Below, one piece after another: positions 1 through 11,459 of a stretch of DNA of 64,000 bases. The position numbers and the translations under genes are program-made. Position 1 is the stretch's first letter, and the number at the start of each line of letters is the position of its first letter. The stretch comes from Lytechinus pictus (lineage: Eukaryota > Echinodermata > Echinoidea > Temnopleuroida > Toxopneustidae), in the NCBI RefSeq assembly GCF_037042905.1, contig NC_087257.1, forward strand, positions 11,940,001-12,004,000. Reading direction: 5' to 3'. The notes beneath the pieces are model-generated. The model did not search any database. It was not told the DNA's origin and was given only the letters and a program-made list of their open reading frames with translations.

Positions 1-1270
1 TTATGTAATTCTGGCTGGTTGGATGGGAACCACACATTGGGGTGTTGGAAGCCAGAGACACCAGTATTTTATATGTTGATAGGAGGGAGTACAGTATGTG
101 CAGAGTAAGCTCTGGGTTTGGCAAACATGATTAACTTGTGAATAGTTGAGACTTTTCTGTGTCTGATACTTGAAGTTTGTTAACTTTTTAAGTTTAGTTT
201 TGGGTCTTGATTAATATTCGGTTTTAATTAAGTTATGGCGTGAATTAATGTTAATTGTTTGATCCAGAATTTGTATTTAATAGTTTTAGGGGCTACTTTT
301 GAAAAAGTAGGGGAGCCGACGTATTGACGAAAGTGTTTTACTTTTATGTTTCTGTGTGTTATAATGGTTATTATATTGTAATATGCTGATCATTCTGATT
401 TGTAACTGGTATTTGGCTAGGAGTACTGCTAGGTTTAGTCAGAATAAAAGTATCAATGTTAATTTCGAGAACCTCAATCTGAGACCGGGATTGCATTAGA
501 GGGATACTGGAGTGACTATTGGGGCAGTAAGGTTTTTCTCTTTACCTTTGTTTTTCTGTTAACCTTCGAGGCCGGAAAGGACGCATTGGTAGTTGAGTGA
601 ATTAGTCAAAAGTTATAAGATTTTTCAGTATGTTATATTGATGAACCATTGTTCCATTGGAAATTGCTAAGATTTGGGGAAACATCTGGTAATTGTTGTT
701 ATTTGTTTATTGCCTTGTAATTTTGCTAAACAGTTTGAATCAGCTGTAAGGATAAGTAGGTATATGACATTGTAGTGATTGATTTACTGGTTATAAAGTA
801 TATAATGGTCTGTTATTCATTGAGATACATGGATTGTGAAGGTTTATGTCGATAACTAAACATTGGTTGGTATAAACTCTGGAGCTGTTAGGATCAATTA
901 GGAAGCACTTGGAATGTTAATGCTAGGAGCCTCAACATGAGACCAGTATTACATAATAAGGAGTGTAGTTGAAAACTGAAACAGTTGAGTTTTTGCACTA
1001 GATATGTTTTTTGTGTTTATTCTCGTCATGAGACCAGAAAGTTTGTATTAGTGGTGCGGGTTCGCCAATACCGAGTTATGGCTGAGATTTTCATATTCTG
1101 TATCGGGTGATTACTGGCTTTATATCTTAATGTCATGATTAATTGTAAATTGATTTGTTTAGTAACTGGGAACAAGCATCTCCGGGTAGTGTTATTTAAA
1201 GTAGGACTTTAATTTGTAATAATTTTGGTATAGTGAGTGCCGGGACGTCACTCAATTAAGTAGGGGAGTA
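1..1270 (+). other. AT-rich non-coding region, possible 3' interior of an LTR retroelement
   Basis: No convincing coding frame is visible. The stretch has a loose internal repetition: phrases of the form 'gagacc(g/a)g' followed by 'cattag' or 'attaca' recur near 480, 930 and 1030. It ends at a short purine-rich tract just before a TGTAACA sequence at 1271, which is the arrangement of a polypurine tract next to a 3' LTR. No integrase or reverse transcriptase frame remains, so the retroelement reading is an inference. A short stem (ctactttt/aaagtag) sits near 293-312. Confidence 0.25.
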
Positions 1271-1670
1271 TGTAACAGGTCAAAATGAACTGTTTAATGG
1301 AAATTCATATATTTTCATAACTCTTAATCATTTGTCTGTAAGTGATAGATGCCTTCACAGGAAGTGCACAGGAACTGGAAGTAGTAGAAAGTAGAAATGT
1401 TTAACAATCTTCATGCTTTTTAAGAAGTATGATTCACACTCTTTCTGGGTAAGAGTGATGCTGAATGGTCTTTGGGTCAAAACATCACATTCCAGAGCTA
1501 TGAGCTTGTATGACGTAGATAATTATGGTCAAGGCTTAGCATCTGTGAATGGAGAGTGATAACTGCATAAAAAGGAGAGAGGATTTTACTCCAATTCACT
1601 CCTGCACTGCACCCCATTCATGGGGCAGGCAGAGAGGCTTCTTCATTTTCGGGTCAGAATTAAAGGTAAG
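1271..1670 (+). mobile_element. Possible LTR start with TATA-like promoter
   Basis: A purine tract (agtaggggagta, ending at 1270) is followed directly by TGTAACAGG, which fits the 5' TG of many Ty3/Gypsy LTRs. About 300 bases further on, cataaaaagg (1566-1575) looks like a TATA box, and a splice-donor-like aaaggtaag follows near 1663. The other LTR, the terminal CA and a target duplication were not found, so the right edge is arbitrary. It could equally be an unrelated promoter or an ordinary repeat. Confidence 0.22.
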
Positions 1671-3034
1671 ATAATTATCTTATTTTGTCGATTCTGTTAG
1701 TTTTGAATAATAGTTTATAAAGTTGGTTCGCAATGCATTTTCTATTGTTTTAAATAATACGTTAGGTTATATTAAAGAGCTATCTTTGCTAGCATAGCAT
1801 GTTATCTGTCTTATTTTAAAGGGGTTTGTAAATTAAATAATTCATTAGTTATGCATCTGTCTTCGTTACTTCAGATTATTCTTATGTCATTTTGTTATAT
1901 TTTGTATAATTACTTGTACGTATATACTTGATTGTAGTATGTAGTTATAAAACAGAATGTGTTCGGTTCTAATCTTATAGTGAAACAATTTAGTAAAATG
2001 ATCTTTAGAGTGAAAGATTTTGGTTAAATTGATTTTGGTTATTGAATTGTAAATTCAATGTTTCAGTTTAGTGTTTTCAGAGTAAAGGGTCACGATGATT
2101 GCTTACTATGTGTAATAATTGTTACTTTCCTTTTAAAGGTATTTGACATGACATTCGTGTATCGGGTGAGGCTCTCACCAGAGGAAATATGGTCCTCTAG
2201 GCCAGATTGTCAGGGTGAGTGGTTATCATTCATTAACCACTGTATTTCAATGTTAATTTGTTGGCATATTCTAATTGTTGTTTGGTAAATTTCACTTGAT
2301 GGATGTATTTCATTTATTTGTTGGAAGAGTTATCCATAACGATGGAGGAACCGAATTAGTGATTAGATGAGTTGAATTCAGGCAATATTGATTAGGTTTT
2401 AATGAATGGATATAGACAACATGTTTATCATTGATTATTACGAGTCTACTTGACGTCATATTAATGAATGTTTTATCTTGGAGTCACAAGCAAATATGTG
2501 TATATTTCTATTTTGTGCATTTTCAAACATATCATAATTCTATTTAATTGTTTTGTTCTTATCGGTTTTTGCAGGTTTTTTCTATCTTGTGTTCTTGTAC
2601 TGGGAATTTTGTATGTAACGATCCATCGATATTAAACGAACCGAAACACAAGGAATGGTGTCGTGTGTCATCTTTCTACATCAGTTTCCGCGTGTTACAT
2701 GGGGATACAAACTCTTTATCCATGATGTTTTCTTTAAAAATCTGTATTACATGCCCTCATATAGAAAGAACACATGATCTACTGATAGATGTGATAAAAG
2801 AGGCAATTTAAGTGAAATATATACTAAAGTAATGGGGAGAGTTGTTCACAAGTGACATCACATCTCTTTGTCGCATTGCCAATTTGAGGATCTCCATAGC
2901 ATTAGTGATCACAATATTCAAATGCTCATAATTTTCTCATTATGTGTCAAATTTTTCTCAAACTTTCGTTGATCTGTTTCTTTGATTTTTCTGTTTTTAC
3001 ACAAGCTATCTTGTTCCAAAGGTTTCATTCTCCT
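1671..3034. other. 3' flank of the mucin-like gene; repeat fragments
   Basis: AT-rich flank containing the probable 3' UTR of the minus-strand gene. No AATAAA is visible on the minus strand close to the stop codon; the nearest one noticed is at 2313-2318, about 720 bases past the stop. The part from about 2640 to 2900 is a diverged copy of the repeat at about 49530-49700 (shared 'ttacatg..cctc', 'aaagaacac/tctgatct' and 'ttaaatgaaat' blocks in the same order). No gene of its own was recognised. Confidence 0.4.
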
Positions 3035-3327
3035 TTAAGGGATGCAGCGTTGGCATTCGCACTGAGAGATGGATTCGATAGTACGAGTGCCACTGACATG
3101 ATATAATTGCGCGTCCGCGGAATCTCGACACTCGATAAGTGCCTGGATTGAAGTTGTTTGGCTGACTTGACAGCAAGTACAAGAATTATCCAACATCGAG
3201 TCTACCGAGCTCGAGCACAGGCCCGCGCATTCGCCGAGTGCAATAGGGTCGACGGTGCGGCACGAATCCCCTACATCCACTGTCTTGTTAGAGTAGGTAA
3301 CCTCGCACCCGGGCGTAATCGCCGGTA
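3035..3327 (-). CDS. Terminal exon: C-terminal cystine knot (CTCK) domain
   Basis: This last coding exon encodes about 97 residues after a 2-base partial codon and ends in TAA. The acceptor is a pyrimidine stretch ending in ATGCAG just above 3327. Eleven cysteines follow the CTCK pattern: an early C, then GDSC, GEC, AGLC, a C-T-C-C cluster, IEC, and a final CECQRC. Known CTCK domains at the ends of mucins and vWF form covalent dimers, so this exon probably fixes the dimer end of the protein. Its phase (2 bases in) matches the single leftover base of the exon ending at 5068. It is more GC-rich than the surrounding intron, as expected for real coding sequence. Confidence 0.88.
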
Positions 3328-5067
3328 CTGCATTGGGATAAAGATAAACATTGCAATTTAAAATTGCAGTCGTAACAAGAATAACATTATAGCAATATCA
3401 ACAAAAACAACTATAAATAAACAAATCAAACAAATTAAAATCATCATTATAGATTTATTTATACAAGCTATGGAGTTTTTTTTACCTCATCAGGAACCGA
3501 TAGGTTGAATATAGAAAACATTGAAAGTCTTATTGTAGAACCAAAACAGTTCTAAAAGGACTGTTTAGAACAGTTTTCTGTTCCTTAAGATGCTTAAAAG
3601 GTTCCAAATACGGGACAAATGATGGTTCTAAAATTCCAAAGGGTGCAGTGTAAAATAATCTTAATAGATAAACGGAATAGCAGATTTTAATGAAGTGGAC
3701 ACAGAACGTTATGTAAACTAGATTTTAACTCTAGAGTTTAACTTAACTTGGGCGGAGAGGTACGTTGACCTCCTCTATTCACTTTTTAATAAAACTTACC
3801 CAGGTACAACATTCATAAAGATAAAATATTAAAAAATATGGTTAATCCTACAAATATTTCAATGTCCTCCCTTGGTTCCAAAGCATCAGTCACGGAAGAA
3901 TTTCACGAAACAACAGTCACTATTGCTATAAGCTGCCGCAAATCCATTTACCTGACTGTCTAAGAGCAACTTAGTAAGTGAAAAGCAGTGATAATTTGTC
4001 TTTAATGAAACAACACGGTTGAACATAAGAGAAGGAACTGAGCAATTGCCCCCCCCCCCAAAAAAAAAAAAAAAAAAAAAAAACAGTTTGAAAACCAAAA
4101 GTGTGCACGAAATTCTTCAATGTCACTCTAGAACATGCAAAAACCGCCACCATGGCTTTGCTTTAGTTTCAAATCGTTTTTTTTTTAGGTGTTCCCCTCC
4201 CTCCCCGGAAAACTAGGAGATTAATATCCAACCCTATGGCGTTACCATGGAAATGCAGTTTTAAACACGTCTAGATAATGAATCTTGCGGCTTAACCCCA
4301 AGATGAATATTTGCGCCAATTTTCATGGGCACGAGCAAAAAAACTGGGGAGATACTCTGATCCCATGCATGGCCCTGGGGAAAGCGGGGGTAGAATTTCC
4401 CAGGGTGCTATGTGTATTATTCTCCATAGGCAGCACCCCCTGGAATTCTGGTAGATGTGCCAAAAATTGGCGACAATGTAAGGAAAATGGCCAACTATTT
4501 GTCTGGTTGAAATCCCCTTTTTTTGCTTGTCTAATTCTGGGGACCAAAACGACCCTCATTTTTTTACTTGTCACATTTAGTTCAGCACCCCTTGCCAAAA
4601 AAAATTGTTCCCAGGGCCCTGTTTGATCCACAAGTTTTCCTGGAATTTATGCTACAATACGTAGTTCCCATGGCAACGCATTTCTGACAAGTGACAACAA
4701 AATATCTTGCACATCTTTAACTCAAGTCCAATGTGCATGCGAAATTTCATGAGAATTGGTTGAAAACTGATGAAGTAGTTCGAATCGCAAGGTTTTTACC
4801 TAATTTTGCCATTATGTTGTTGCCATAGTAACACGATTTCTGACACACAAAAAATGTCTTGCACATCTTTACCTCAATGTGTGAACAATGAAACAATGAA
4901 GTGTTTGCCAACAATTAGTAAGAACAATGAGAACAATGTGTCTTTGCCAAATTTCATGAGATTTGGTTAAAACTGAGGAAGGAGCTCGAACCGCAAGTTT
5001 TTTAACCTAATTTCTATCGCCTAAAATCAAATAAATGACATAAATGAATTATTAAAAACAAACTCAC
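3328..5067. other. Intron with diverged tandem repeats and homopolymer tracts
   Basis: No exon was found. A C9-10 run followed by about 23 A lies at 4051-4083. Two diverged copies of a roughly 180-base unit occupy about 4640-4810 and 4815-5020; each has 'cttgcacatcttta', 'aaatttcatgaga' and 'cgcaag' in order. A different repeat (about 4340-4625), with balanced 'ccctgggg' and 'cagggccc' ends, appears to interrupt an earlier copy of the same family. A short self-complementary stretch built on aacagttct/agaacagtt lies near 3548-3585. Confidence 0.5.
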
Positions 5068-5107
5068 CACAATCCGGACAGCACTGGCCTTTGTATATGA
5101 GGTCACC
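5068..5107 (-). CDS. 40-nt micro-exon: end of VWC-like module
   Basis: Acceptor tttctttctgacag and donor GTGAGT bracket a 40-base exon reading GDLIYKGQCCPDC plus one base. The G-x-CCP-x-C ending is the signature of the C-terminal end of VWC domains. It begins in phase 0, matching the exon ending at 6280, and ends with one extra base, which the CTCK exon completes. The exon is too short for ordinary ORF scanning and is supported by splice sites, phase and motif together. Confidence 0.82.
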
Positions 5108-5136
5108 CTGTCAGAAAGAAAAGTTGATTTCAAACA

Positions 5137-5309
5137 GGTGGGTGTTTCATAAAGCTGTTCGTAAGATAAGAGCGACTTTAAGAACGACTGGTGATCCTTT
5201 CTTTTGGTAAATGGTATGCACCATTGACGATGTTTTACGCGTAAAAAAGGATCACCAGTCGTTCTTAAAGTCGCTCTTAACTTACGAACAGCTTTATGAA
5301 ACACCCACC
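5137..5309. mobile_element. Fold-back MITE
   Basis: Two arms of about 64 bases (5137-5200 and 5246-5309) are reverse complements with a single visible mismatch, separated by about 45 bases. The outer end reads ggtgggtgtttcataaag. It lies 30 bases inside the intron from the 5107 splice acceptor, so the hairpin would form close to a splice site. Non-autonomous; no protein frame. The same 'tttcataaa' type of end appears in the hairpins at 15.2 kb and 37.7 kb. Confidence 0.8.
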
Positions 5310-5639
5310 AAATACATAAGGGCATTGTAGACATAGTAAATGAGCCACCACGCCTTGTGATAATTACCATTGTTATCACAATAATGATTCTTACTAAAGC
5401 CCTTTCTAAACCTTTGATCAATGTGAAAGCAAAGTCGCCAAATTCTGAAAAAATTAGAAGGTAAAAAAAGGTCGGCTTAATAATTGAACTGGTCATCAGT
5501 GGTTGAGGACTTCACAATGACATTAAGTTCAGAGACATTTCATTAAATAAAGGCCTTCAGTAATCGTAATAAAGCCAAGGTCTTTTTGGAAACGCATACA
5601 TAGTCTTTAGGTCATAACGTGATGGTGAAATGGGTAGAA

Positions 5640-5940
5640 TAACGGGTTGATATTGCTATTATTATCATTATTATCATTGTTAGCATTATTATAACTATGA
5701 TTACTATTATTACAATTAATCACATTGCTAAAAGTAGCAGCATTATACTCATTACCATGATTATTATTATTATTATTATTATTATTATACTATTCATTAT
5801 ACTTTTTTTCATTTTTACCATCATAGCCATTATTATCATGATCATCATCGTTTTTACTAATATCAATTGTAGTAGTAGAAGTGGTAGTAGTAATAGTCAT
5901 GATAGTAGTACCAGGATAAGGAGGAGTAGTGGTAGAATAA
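5640..5940. repeat. Imperfect (ATT)n/(ATC)n tract
   Basis: Degenerate trinucleotide DNA: runs of attatt with atc and act interruptions from about 5657 to 5835, then gtagta-type triplets leading into the pure TAG array. It is intronic on the minus strand (intron 6279-5108). Confidence 0.75.
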
Positions 5941-5970
5941 ATAGTCATTTTATTACCAGTAGTTGAAGTA

Positions 5971-6001
5971 TAGTAGTAGTAGTAGTAGTAGTAAGTAGTA
6001 C

Positions 6002-6076
<75 letters not shown>

Positions 6077-6133
6077 AGTAGTAGTAGTAGTAGTAGTAGA
6101 AGTAGTAGAAGTAGTAGTAGTAGTAGTAGTAGT

Positions 6134-6195
<62 letters not shown>

Positions 6196-6213
6196 AGTAG
6201 TAGTAGTAGTAGT

Positions 6214-6245
<32 letters not shown>
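5971..6245. repeat. (TAG)n microsatellite
   Basis: About 275 bases of TAG triplets, broken at intervals by a single extra 'aag' or 'gaag' step. On the minus strand it reads (CTA)n and starts only about 34 bases after the splice donor of the 6381-6280 exon. Long open frames of Tyr/Leu/Thr through it are consequences of the triplet repeat, not genes. Confidence 0.95.
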
Positions 6246-6279
6246 TGATTCCTAGTCTTTATCATATTCCCATACTTAC

Positions 6280-6381
6280 ATCACAGTCGAGATTGCAAGT
6301 CTTTATGGTTGCCATGACGCCCATCATTTCATCACAAACCATTTCGACACAGCTATCATCAAAAGACAATATGTCTCCGTA
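6280..6381 (-). CDS. Exon: central part of VWC-like module
   Basis: A 34-codon exon, phase 0 at both ends, between acceptor ...tttaatag and a consensus donor GTAAGTA. It reads YGDILSFDDSCVEMVC, continues for 12 residues to a second cysteine pair and ends LDCD. With the flanking small exons it forms a module of the shape C-x-x-N-G...Y...C...C...C...C...G-x-CCPxC, typical of VWC. The usual C-x-x-C-x-C core is altered to C-x4-C, so it may be a divergent VWC. Such modules sit before the CTCK in mucins and vWF. Confidence 0.8.
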
Positions 6382-7205
6382 CTATTAAATAACATGGATA
6401 AGAGACACCGAGATTTAGGTTTGCAAAACTTTTTAAAAAGATGCAGGTATACGTTATTCCTTTACACAAAATATTTTATTGATAGTTTGAGATGAGTAGA
6501 ATAATGAAAATCCTATTTGAAAAAAAATATATATTAAAGTTTCTCTCAAGTTTTTCGTATTTTTTTCCTCAAGTCAATGACATCTACTATTCTTACTTCT
6601 TATTTCAATACCATAATATGACTTAATTGTTATGATGAATATGGCATGGAATAAACACGCTTAAAATACATGATAATCTACTAGGGTAGAAAAGTATCGG
6701 ATATTTGCGGGTTTTTTTTACAAACGTACTGTATTTAGCCACTATAAAGCAATGAAAGCGCTCTTTTCGAAAGAGAGCAAAACTCGCAATAAAACTCGAT
6801 TGAATGAACTAGAGTTTTCCGGGGGAATGGAACGCAGAGACCAAGAAAAAGAGAATCGGTCGACATTTTTTCCCTCAAAAATCTGACACTCAAGCACCAA
6901 AAAACAAAAACAAAGATAGATCTTGACTGTTAAAAGATCTTGACTGTTAAAAGATCTTATATTTAGTGCATTTCATCCTGGAAAAAAATTGTGCTCTGTA
7001 AATTAGTTTCCTGCATGATTTGATTTTGATTTGATTGTGATTCCTGGGATAATGCAATATATCGAAATCTACTGTTTGAAAATCTAAATCAATTCTGATA
7101 ATTTATCCCTATTTTTGTTAGATTTACCATTTTACCCACTGGTTACTTGCGACATGACGTTATTCAACAAATATTTCAATTCCGTTGTAATAGAGTATCA
7201 ATAAT
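6382..7205. other. Intronic AT-rich DNA
   Basis: No coding sequence recognised. A 20-base unit (agatcttgactgttaaa) is directly repeated at about 6917-6955. Otherwise featureless. Confidence 0.4.
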
Positions 7206-7560
7206 GACCAGGGGCACTAGCGTACCTACGGGGGGGGGGGGGCAGGGGGGCAGTCTGCCCCCCCCCCCCTGACGAGTCACAACCCATGCAAAGGACGTAT
7301 CCCTGCCCTCCCTTACGAGCTTGAAAACCTTTTTTGCCCCCCCCCCCCTGACGAGCTTGAAGACATTTTTTGCCCCCCCTGACGAGCTTGAAGACCTTTT
7401 TTTTATTTTTTTTTTTTGCTTGTCAATTTTTTTTCTGGTACGATATCCTTCATATGTGATTGAACACCTTTTTTTTTTTTTTTTTGTGCTTGTCAATTTT
7501 TTTGGCGGACGATTTTGGCCCCCCCCCCCTGTGGAAAATCCTAGGTACGCCACTGACCAG
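7206..7560. mobile_element. Non-autonomous element with GC-homopolymer interior
   Basis: The ends are inverted relatives: 'actagcgtacctac' at about 7216 and 'taggtacgccactg' at about 7541. Immediately outside lies 'tgaccagggg' on both sides, which may be a target duplication. The interior is a tandem of roughly 55-base units 'cccccctgacgagcttgaagacctttttt' with long C and T runs and several 9-13 bp C or G homopolymers. No protein frame is credible. Confidence 0.5.
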
Positions 7561-8815
7561 GGGCGGATCCAGGATTTTCCAAACCTCACATTGATTCCTT
7601 TACCTCTATAATTTATTTATTGTTTACAGGTTACCCTCGGTGATTGTGTTAGATTGACTACACTTCTCTCATTCTATCTCACTCTCTTTGCCTTTCTCCA
7701 TTTCTCCCTTCTTCGGATTTTCGCAGTTTGTGCAGCAATGTTTGTTTATTTTAACTCTGTTGTTTTGTGTGTCTTACATTTTGTTGTTTTTTGTTTTGTT
7801 GTGTCTTCATGTTTTTTTTTTGTCTCTGCTCACCTTTTAATATTAATTTCCTTTATTATAATGATTTATTTATATCTTTATTTCATTATCTATTTTGTAT
7901 AGCTGGTGATTTAATCAACTGGAGGTAATGTGCGCTGATTTTTCTCCTTATCTGCACTAACTGCAGATCTGATGTGTTATTTTATGAAGCTAATAAACTG
8001 GAATTTGAAAACAAGCACATGAACCCATATTTTTTAATGTTTGCACCTCTTAGGTATACCTTTCTCTACAACTTTGCAAAGTTTGGTAAAAATGGCATGG
8101 GTTTTGAATAAAGTACAGCATTTCTTTTACTTTTCAAGTTTGTTATTGACATTTGAAGCAGTTTTGTGCAGCAATGTTTGTTTATTTTTACTCTGTTGTT
8201 TCGTGTGTCTTATATTTTGTTGTGTCTTCATGTCTTTTTTTGTCTCTGTTCACCTTTTAATATTAATTTCCTTTATTATAATGATTTATTTATATCTTTA
8301 TTTCATTATCTATTTTGTATAGCTGCTTGCTTTTGGCCCATATAGATTTAAGTGTTATACTGTTTTTTCTTCTTGAGTGGTCCACACTTTACAAGCTTTG
8401 CTTTTTAGTGGGCCACTCCATTTTTCCAACATATCTTGCATATTGTTATTATCAAATTGGAAATATTATCTTCTGTATCAGGTGTATATTCTTTATATTT
8501 GGTTTATTTGAATATTTATGTCATTTATATTTTCTGAAGTTATGTTTTATTTATTGTAATTATTGCATTATAATTTTTTTTGGAAAAATGAATAAATAAA
8601 TAAATTAAATTAAATTAAATGAAAGGGGGGGCACATTTTCACCAGGAAAAATTTGACAAGCAAAAAAAGTCTTCACTTTCAAAGGGGGAGGGGGGCGCAC
8701 TTCTGTTTTAACGGCATTTTTACATTATAAATTTTAATTGTGCCTCTCAAGGGGGGGGGCACGGGCCAGCTTTGCCCTTCCCCCCCCCCCCCACCCCCGA
8801 ATCCGCCAGTGATAA
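7556..8815. mobile_element. Composite repeat with direct duplication and LINE-like 3' tail
   Basis: Left end ggggcggatccagg (7561) and right end cccgaatccgccagtg (about 8795) are related inverted ends. Inside, a segment of about 175 bases occurs twice in direct orientation (7727-7903 and 8164-8323), flanking a 7930-8150 fragment of the TTAA element described at 15303. A 3' end with (AAAT)n-type tail (8590-8620) resembles the terminus of a non-LTR retrotransposon. The nesting order is inferred. Confidence 0.4.
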
Positions 8816-8979
8816 TGACTATCTGAACTCAAGGATCACATATCTATAATGACCACACATTTCGTTTCATTCTGACATTCACATTGAAACACGCATTTTC
8901 ATCATAGGGAATAATCGCCCCCCCCCCCCCACTGGAAGTAAATGAGCATATTTGGAAAGGAAAGAATCTGTCCACTTAC

Positions 8980-9008
8980 ATCATAAAACTCTCCGTTGAA
9001 TCGGCATC
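8980..9008 (-). CDS. 29-nt micro-exon: start of VWC-like module
   Basis: Between acceptor ...atcacatacag and donor GTAAGTGG lies a 29-base exon: two bases completing a Gly codon, then CRFNGEFYD. The C-x-x-N-G-x-x-Y pattern is the start of a VWC domain. Two phases agree: it needs one base from upstream, which the exon ending at 30856 supplies, and it ends in phase 0, as the 6381 exon requires. The pyrimidine tract is weak. The intron on its 5' side is 21.8 kb. Confidence 0.76.
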
Positions 9009-9435
9009 CTGTATGTGATATGGATACATGATATATTTACATAATATTAATATATTCATTTTATTTTTGTGACACTTACACACATTGGTATTAATAATGT
9101 GTACATCATGTTGCATTTATTTGATGGAAGAAACAATAACAATGTATATAAAATGCCTGGCTCATCAAGAGCGTGCCAGGTATCGGACACGGAACCTTCT
9201 GGTGTGTAGCCAGTCACCTTAGAACACACAGCCAGGGTAATATGAAATATTAAGACGATTAATGAAAATATTCAGCCAAAAGGTGCTGATGCAAGGAGAA
9301 ACTTATTTCATGCATAATTGATATAAACCTACCTTTTGATATTTAGGTTTTATCAAAGAATAATAATTTCTTGATTGAAGAAATCGCGTAAACCTTATCA
9401 AGGTGTACATGTTATGTGTGTTATAAGATATCTTT
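9009..9435. other. Intronic sequence, nothing recognised
   Basis: AT-rich DNA at the acceptor end of the 21.8 kb intron. A partly self-complementary 'cctggc...gccagg' stretch lies at about 9159-9235. No exon, RNA or clear mobile element was seen. Confidence 0.35.
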
Positions 9436-10456
9436 ATTAAAGGTCAAGTCCACCTCAGAAAAATGTTGATTCAAATAAATCGCTGAAAATGTCATCAAAA
9501 TCTGATGTAAAATAGGAAAATTATGGCATTTTGAAGTTTCGCTTATTTTTCACAAAACAGTGATACGCACAACTCAGTGATATGCAAATGAGTCAGTCGA
9601 TGATGTCCATCACTCACTCTTTCTTTTGTTTTTATTGTTTGAATTATTACAATATTTTTTTTTACATATTCGACAATAAGGACCAACTTGACTGAACCAT
9701 ACAGTATTAAACAATGATCATTCCACATGTTCAGGGAGGAATTAATCGTTGTTTCACTTGACAATGAGGAGAAAATCAGAATATTTCATATTCGATTTTT
9801 TTTTTTATTATTTCATAATGAAATATAAAAGAAATAGTGAGTGGATGACGTCATCAATCTCCTAATTTGCATACCGACCAGGATGTGCATAAGGTTTATT
9901 TCCAATTCGTCTAATGCCAATTCGTCCTATTGCCAACTCGTCTACTATCATTTGGTCTACCATAAGTTCGTCCACTCACCACATGGTCTACTTTCATTTA
10001 TTCTGCCATTCCGTCTAATAACCAGTTGGTCCAATAGCCATTCATTCCATATACCATTTGGCCTAATTAAACTAAAGTGTTAATTGGGCAAAATGAATGA
10101 AAAGAACATGGGTATTAGAGTTTTTTAATAGACCAACTGGTTATTAAACGAAATGGTAATAGACGAACTGGTGATCAGACGAAGTGTTCATTAGAACAAA
10201 ATGGTTGTTAGACGAAATGTTGATGGACGGAATGGCATTAGACTAAATGAAGGTAGACCATGTCGTGAGTGGATGAGTTGGCAGTGGAAGATTTATCGAG
10301 CATATAACTGTTTTGTGAAATCAAGCGAAACTTTGAAATGTCATAACTTTCTTATTTTACATTTTACATCCGATTTTGATGAAATGTTCAGTGTTATGCT
10401 TGTTTGATTTTTCTCTTTTTATTCAACGTTTTGTTTGAGTGGACTTGTTCTTTAAT
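9436..10456. mobile_element. About 1-kb fold-back element with nested short-unit repeats
   Basis: The left end 'taaaggtcaagtccac' (9436) and the right end 'gtggacttgttcttta' (about 10440) are inverted relatives, and similarity continues inward for about 150 bases on each side (e.g. 'cacaaaacagt' against 'ctgttttgtg'). The middle (9895-10290) is a second inverted structure built of 14-20 base units such as 'ccaattcgtctaat' on one side and 'agacgaaatggt' on the other. A diverged relative of the outer part lies at 50636-50980. Confidence 0.6.
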
Positions 10457-11160
10457 TAATCTCAAAATAATAATGACGACGGTGATAACAAAAAATGGAA
10501 TGGAAGAGGGGTCTCTTGACATCAGCTCATTGAATATTCATGATGACATGCCTAAAACTGTTTCTATTTTCTATTCATCGGAATAGCGCAAAATCTTTTA
10601 AAATGCCGTAACTTTGTTATTCCTTGTCTGGTTTTGATCAAATTGTCAGTATTTCGTTTGTTTCATTTTTCATTATCTGTTCACATCATTTTATTTCCAG
10701 CCTGGTGTAACCATTTAACTCATTGCTATCAATGTACATGTACGGCAGTAGTACAGTATCAATGAGCAACAGGCACATGATATATGCAACATAATTATTT
10801 ATTTATTTATTAAACAATATTTCAATATGGTGCCCTTTCAGCAAAATCTGGTATCAAAAGGGGCCCTAAAAGCATAAAAACAAAACATGTGTATACAAGT
10901 GATAAAATCATACAAGGTAAAAACATTATATAAATCATACATATTAGAACACAGAAAGGCATGCAAAATTCGAGTCATTAAAATATTTGTAACACAGGAA
11001 CCATTGACATTTTAACATTTGCTGGACATTATTATATGATTTGAGTTCTTTTTTTTAAACTAGAGAGGGTGGATATGGTTTTTAAATGAAGGGACAAGGA
11101 ATTGAACATTGATATTGAGGAAATAATGAATGAGCATTTATAGTAGTAGTAGTAGTATTA
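10457..11160. repeat. Diverged repeat copies, possible antisense LINE 3' end
   Basis: 10500-10720 is another diverged copy of the 'gaatattcatgatgaca ... taactttgttattcc' repeat, also visible at 44510-44660. From about 10795 an (ATTT)n start followed by AT-rich sequence to about 11110 resembles the 3' end of a non-LTR element on the minus strand. (TAG)4-5 occurs at 11143-11157. No gene recognised. Confidence 0.35.
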
Positions 11161-11164
11161 ATAA

Positions 11165-11235
11165 TAATGATATAGAATGTATATAGCGCACGTATCCACC
11201 TAGTTAGGTGCTCAAGGCGCTCATAATTATCCATG
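11165..11235 (-). mobile_element. L2-like or SINE 3'-end fragment
   Basis: The phrase 'gcgcacgtatccacc..gttaggtgctcaaggcgct', next to triplet repeats, recurs at about 37105-37145. In reverse it reads as a 'gcgccttgagcac' terminus with an ATT-type tail, as seen at the 3' ends of L2-like LINEs and their SINE partners. Confidence 0.4.
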
Positions 11236-11459
11236 CTTTGCAGAGCAGCTATCACGCGCACTGCGTTTCAGGGAATAAAAGACTGTCAGGTCCCCATTCA
11301 GCTCACCTGGATCGAGTTCCGTACAATAATATGGAAACAAGGCATAAGCAATTTTGTGTCTCGCCCACTAATGAAAATAACCAGAAACACGGTGATTTGC
11401 GAGGGTACGCAACAGAATAGTATCAAAACTTCATTGTGAAATAACTTGGATGGAATAAC

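Noticed and set aside
2548..2811. 87-codon plus-strand frame
   Set aside because: It overlaps a diverged interspersed repeat shared with 49.5 kb and has no recognisable domain.
4285..4631. Plus and minus frames of about 100 codons
   Set aside because: They lie in a repeat with palindromic 'ccctggg' ends and overlap each other on opposite strands; no coding signal.
5945..6265. 106-codon Tyr/Leu/Thr frame
   Set aside because: It is a translation of the TAG triplet array.
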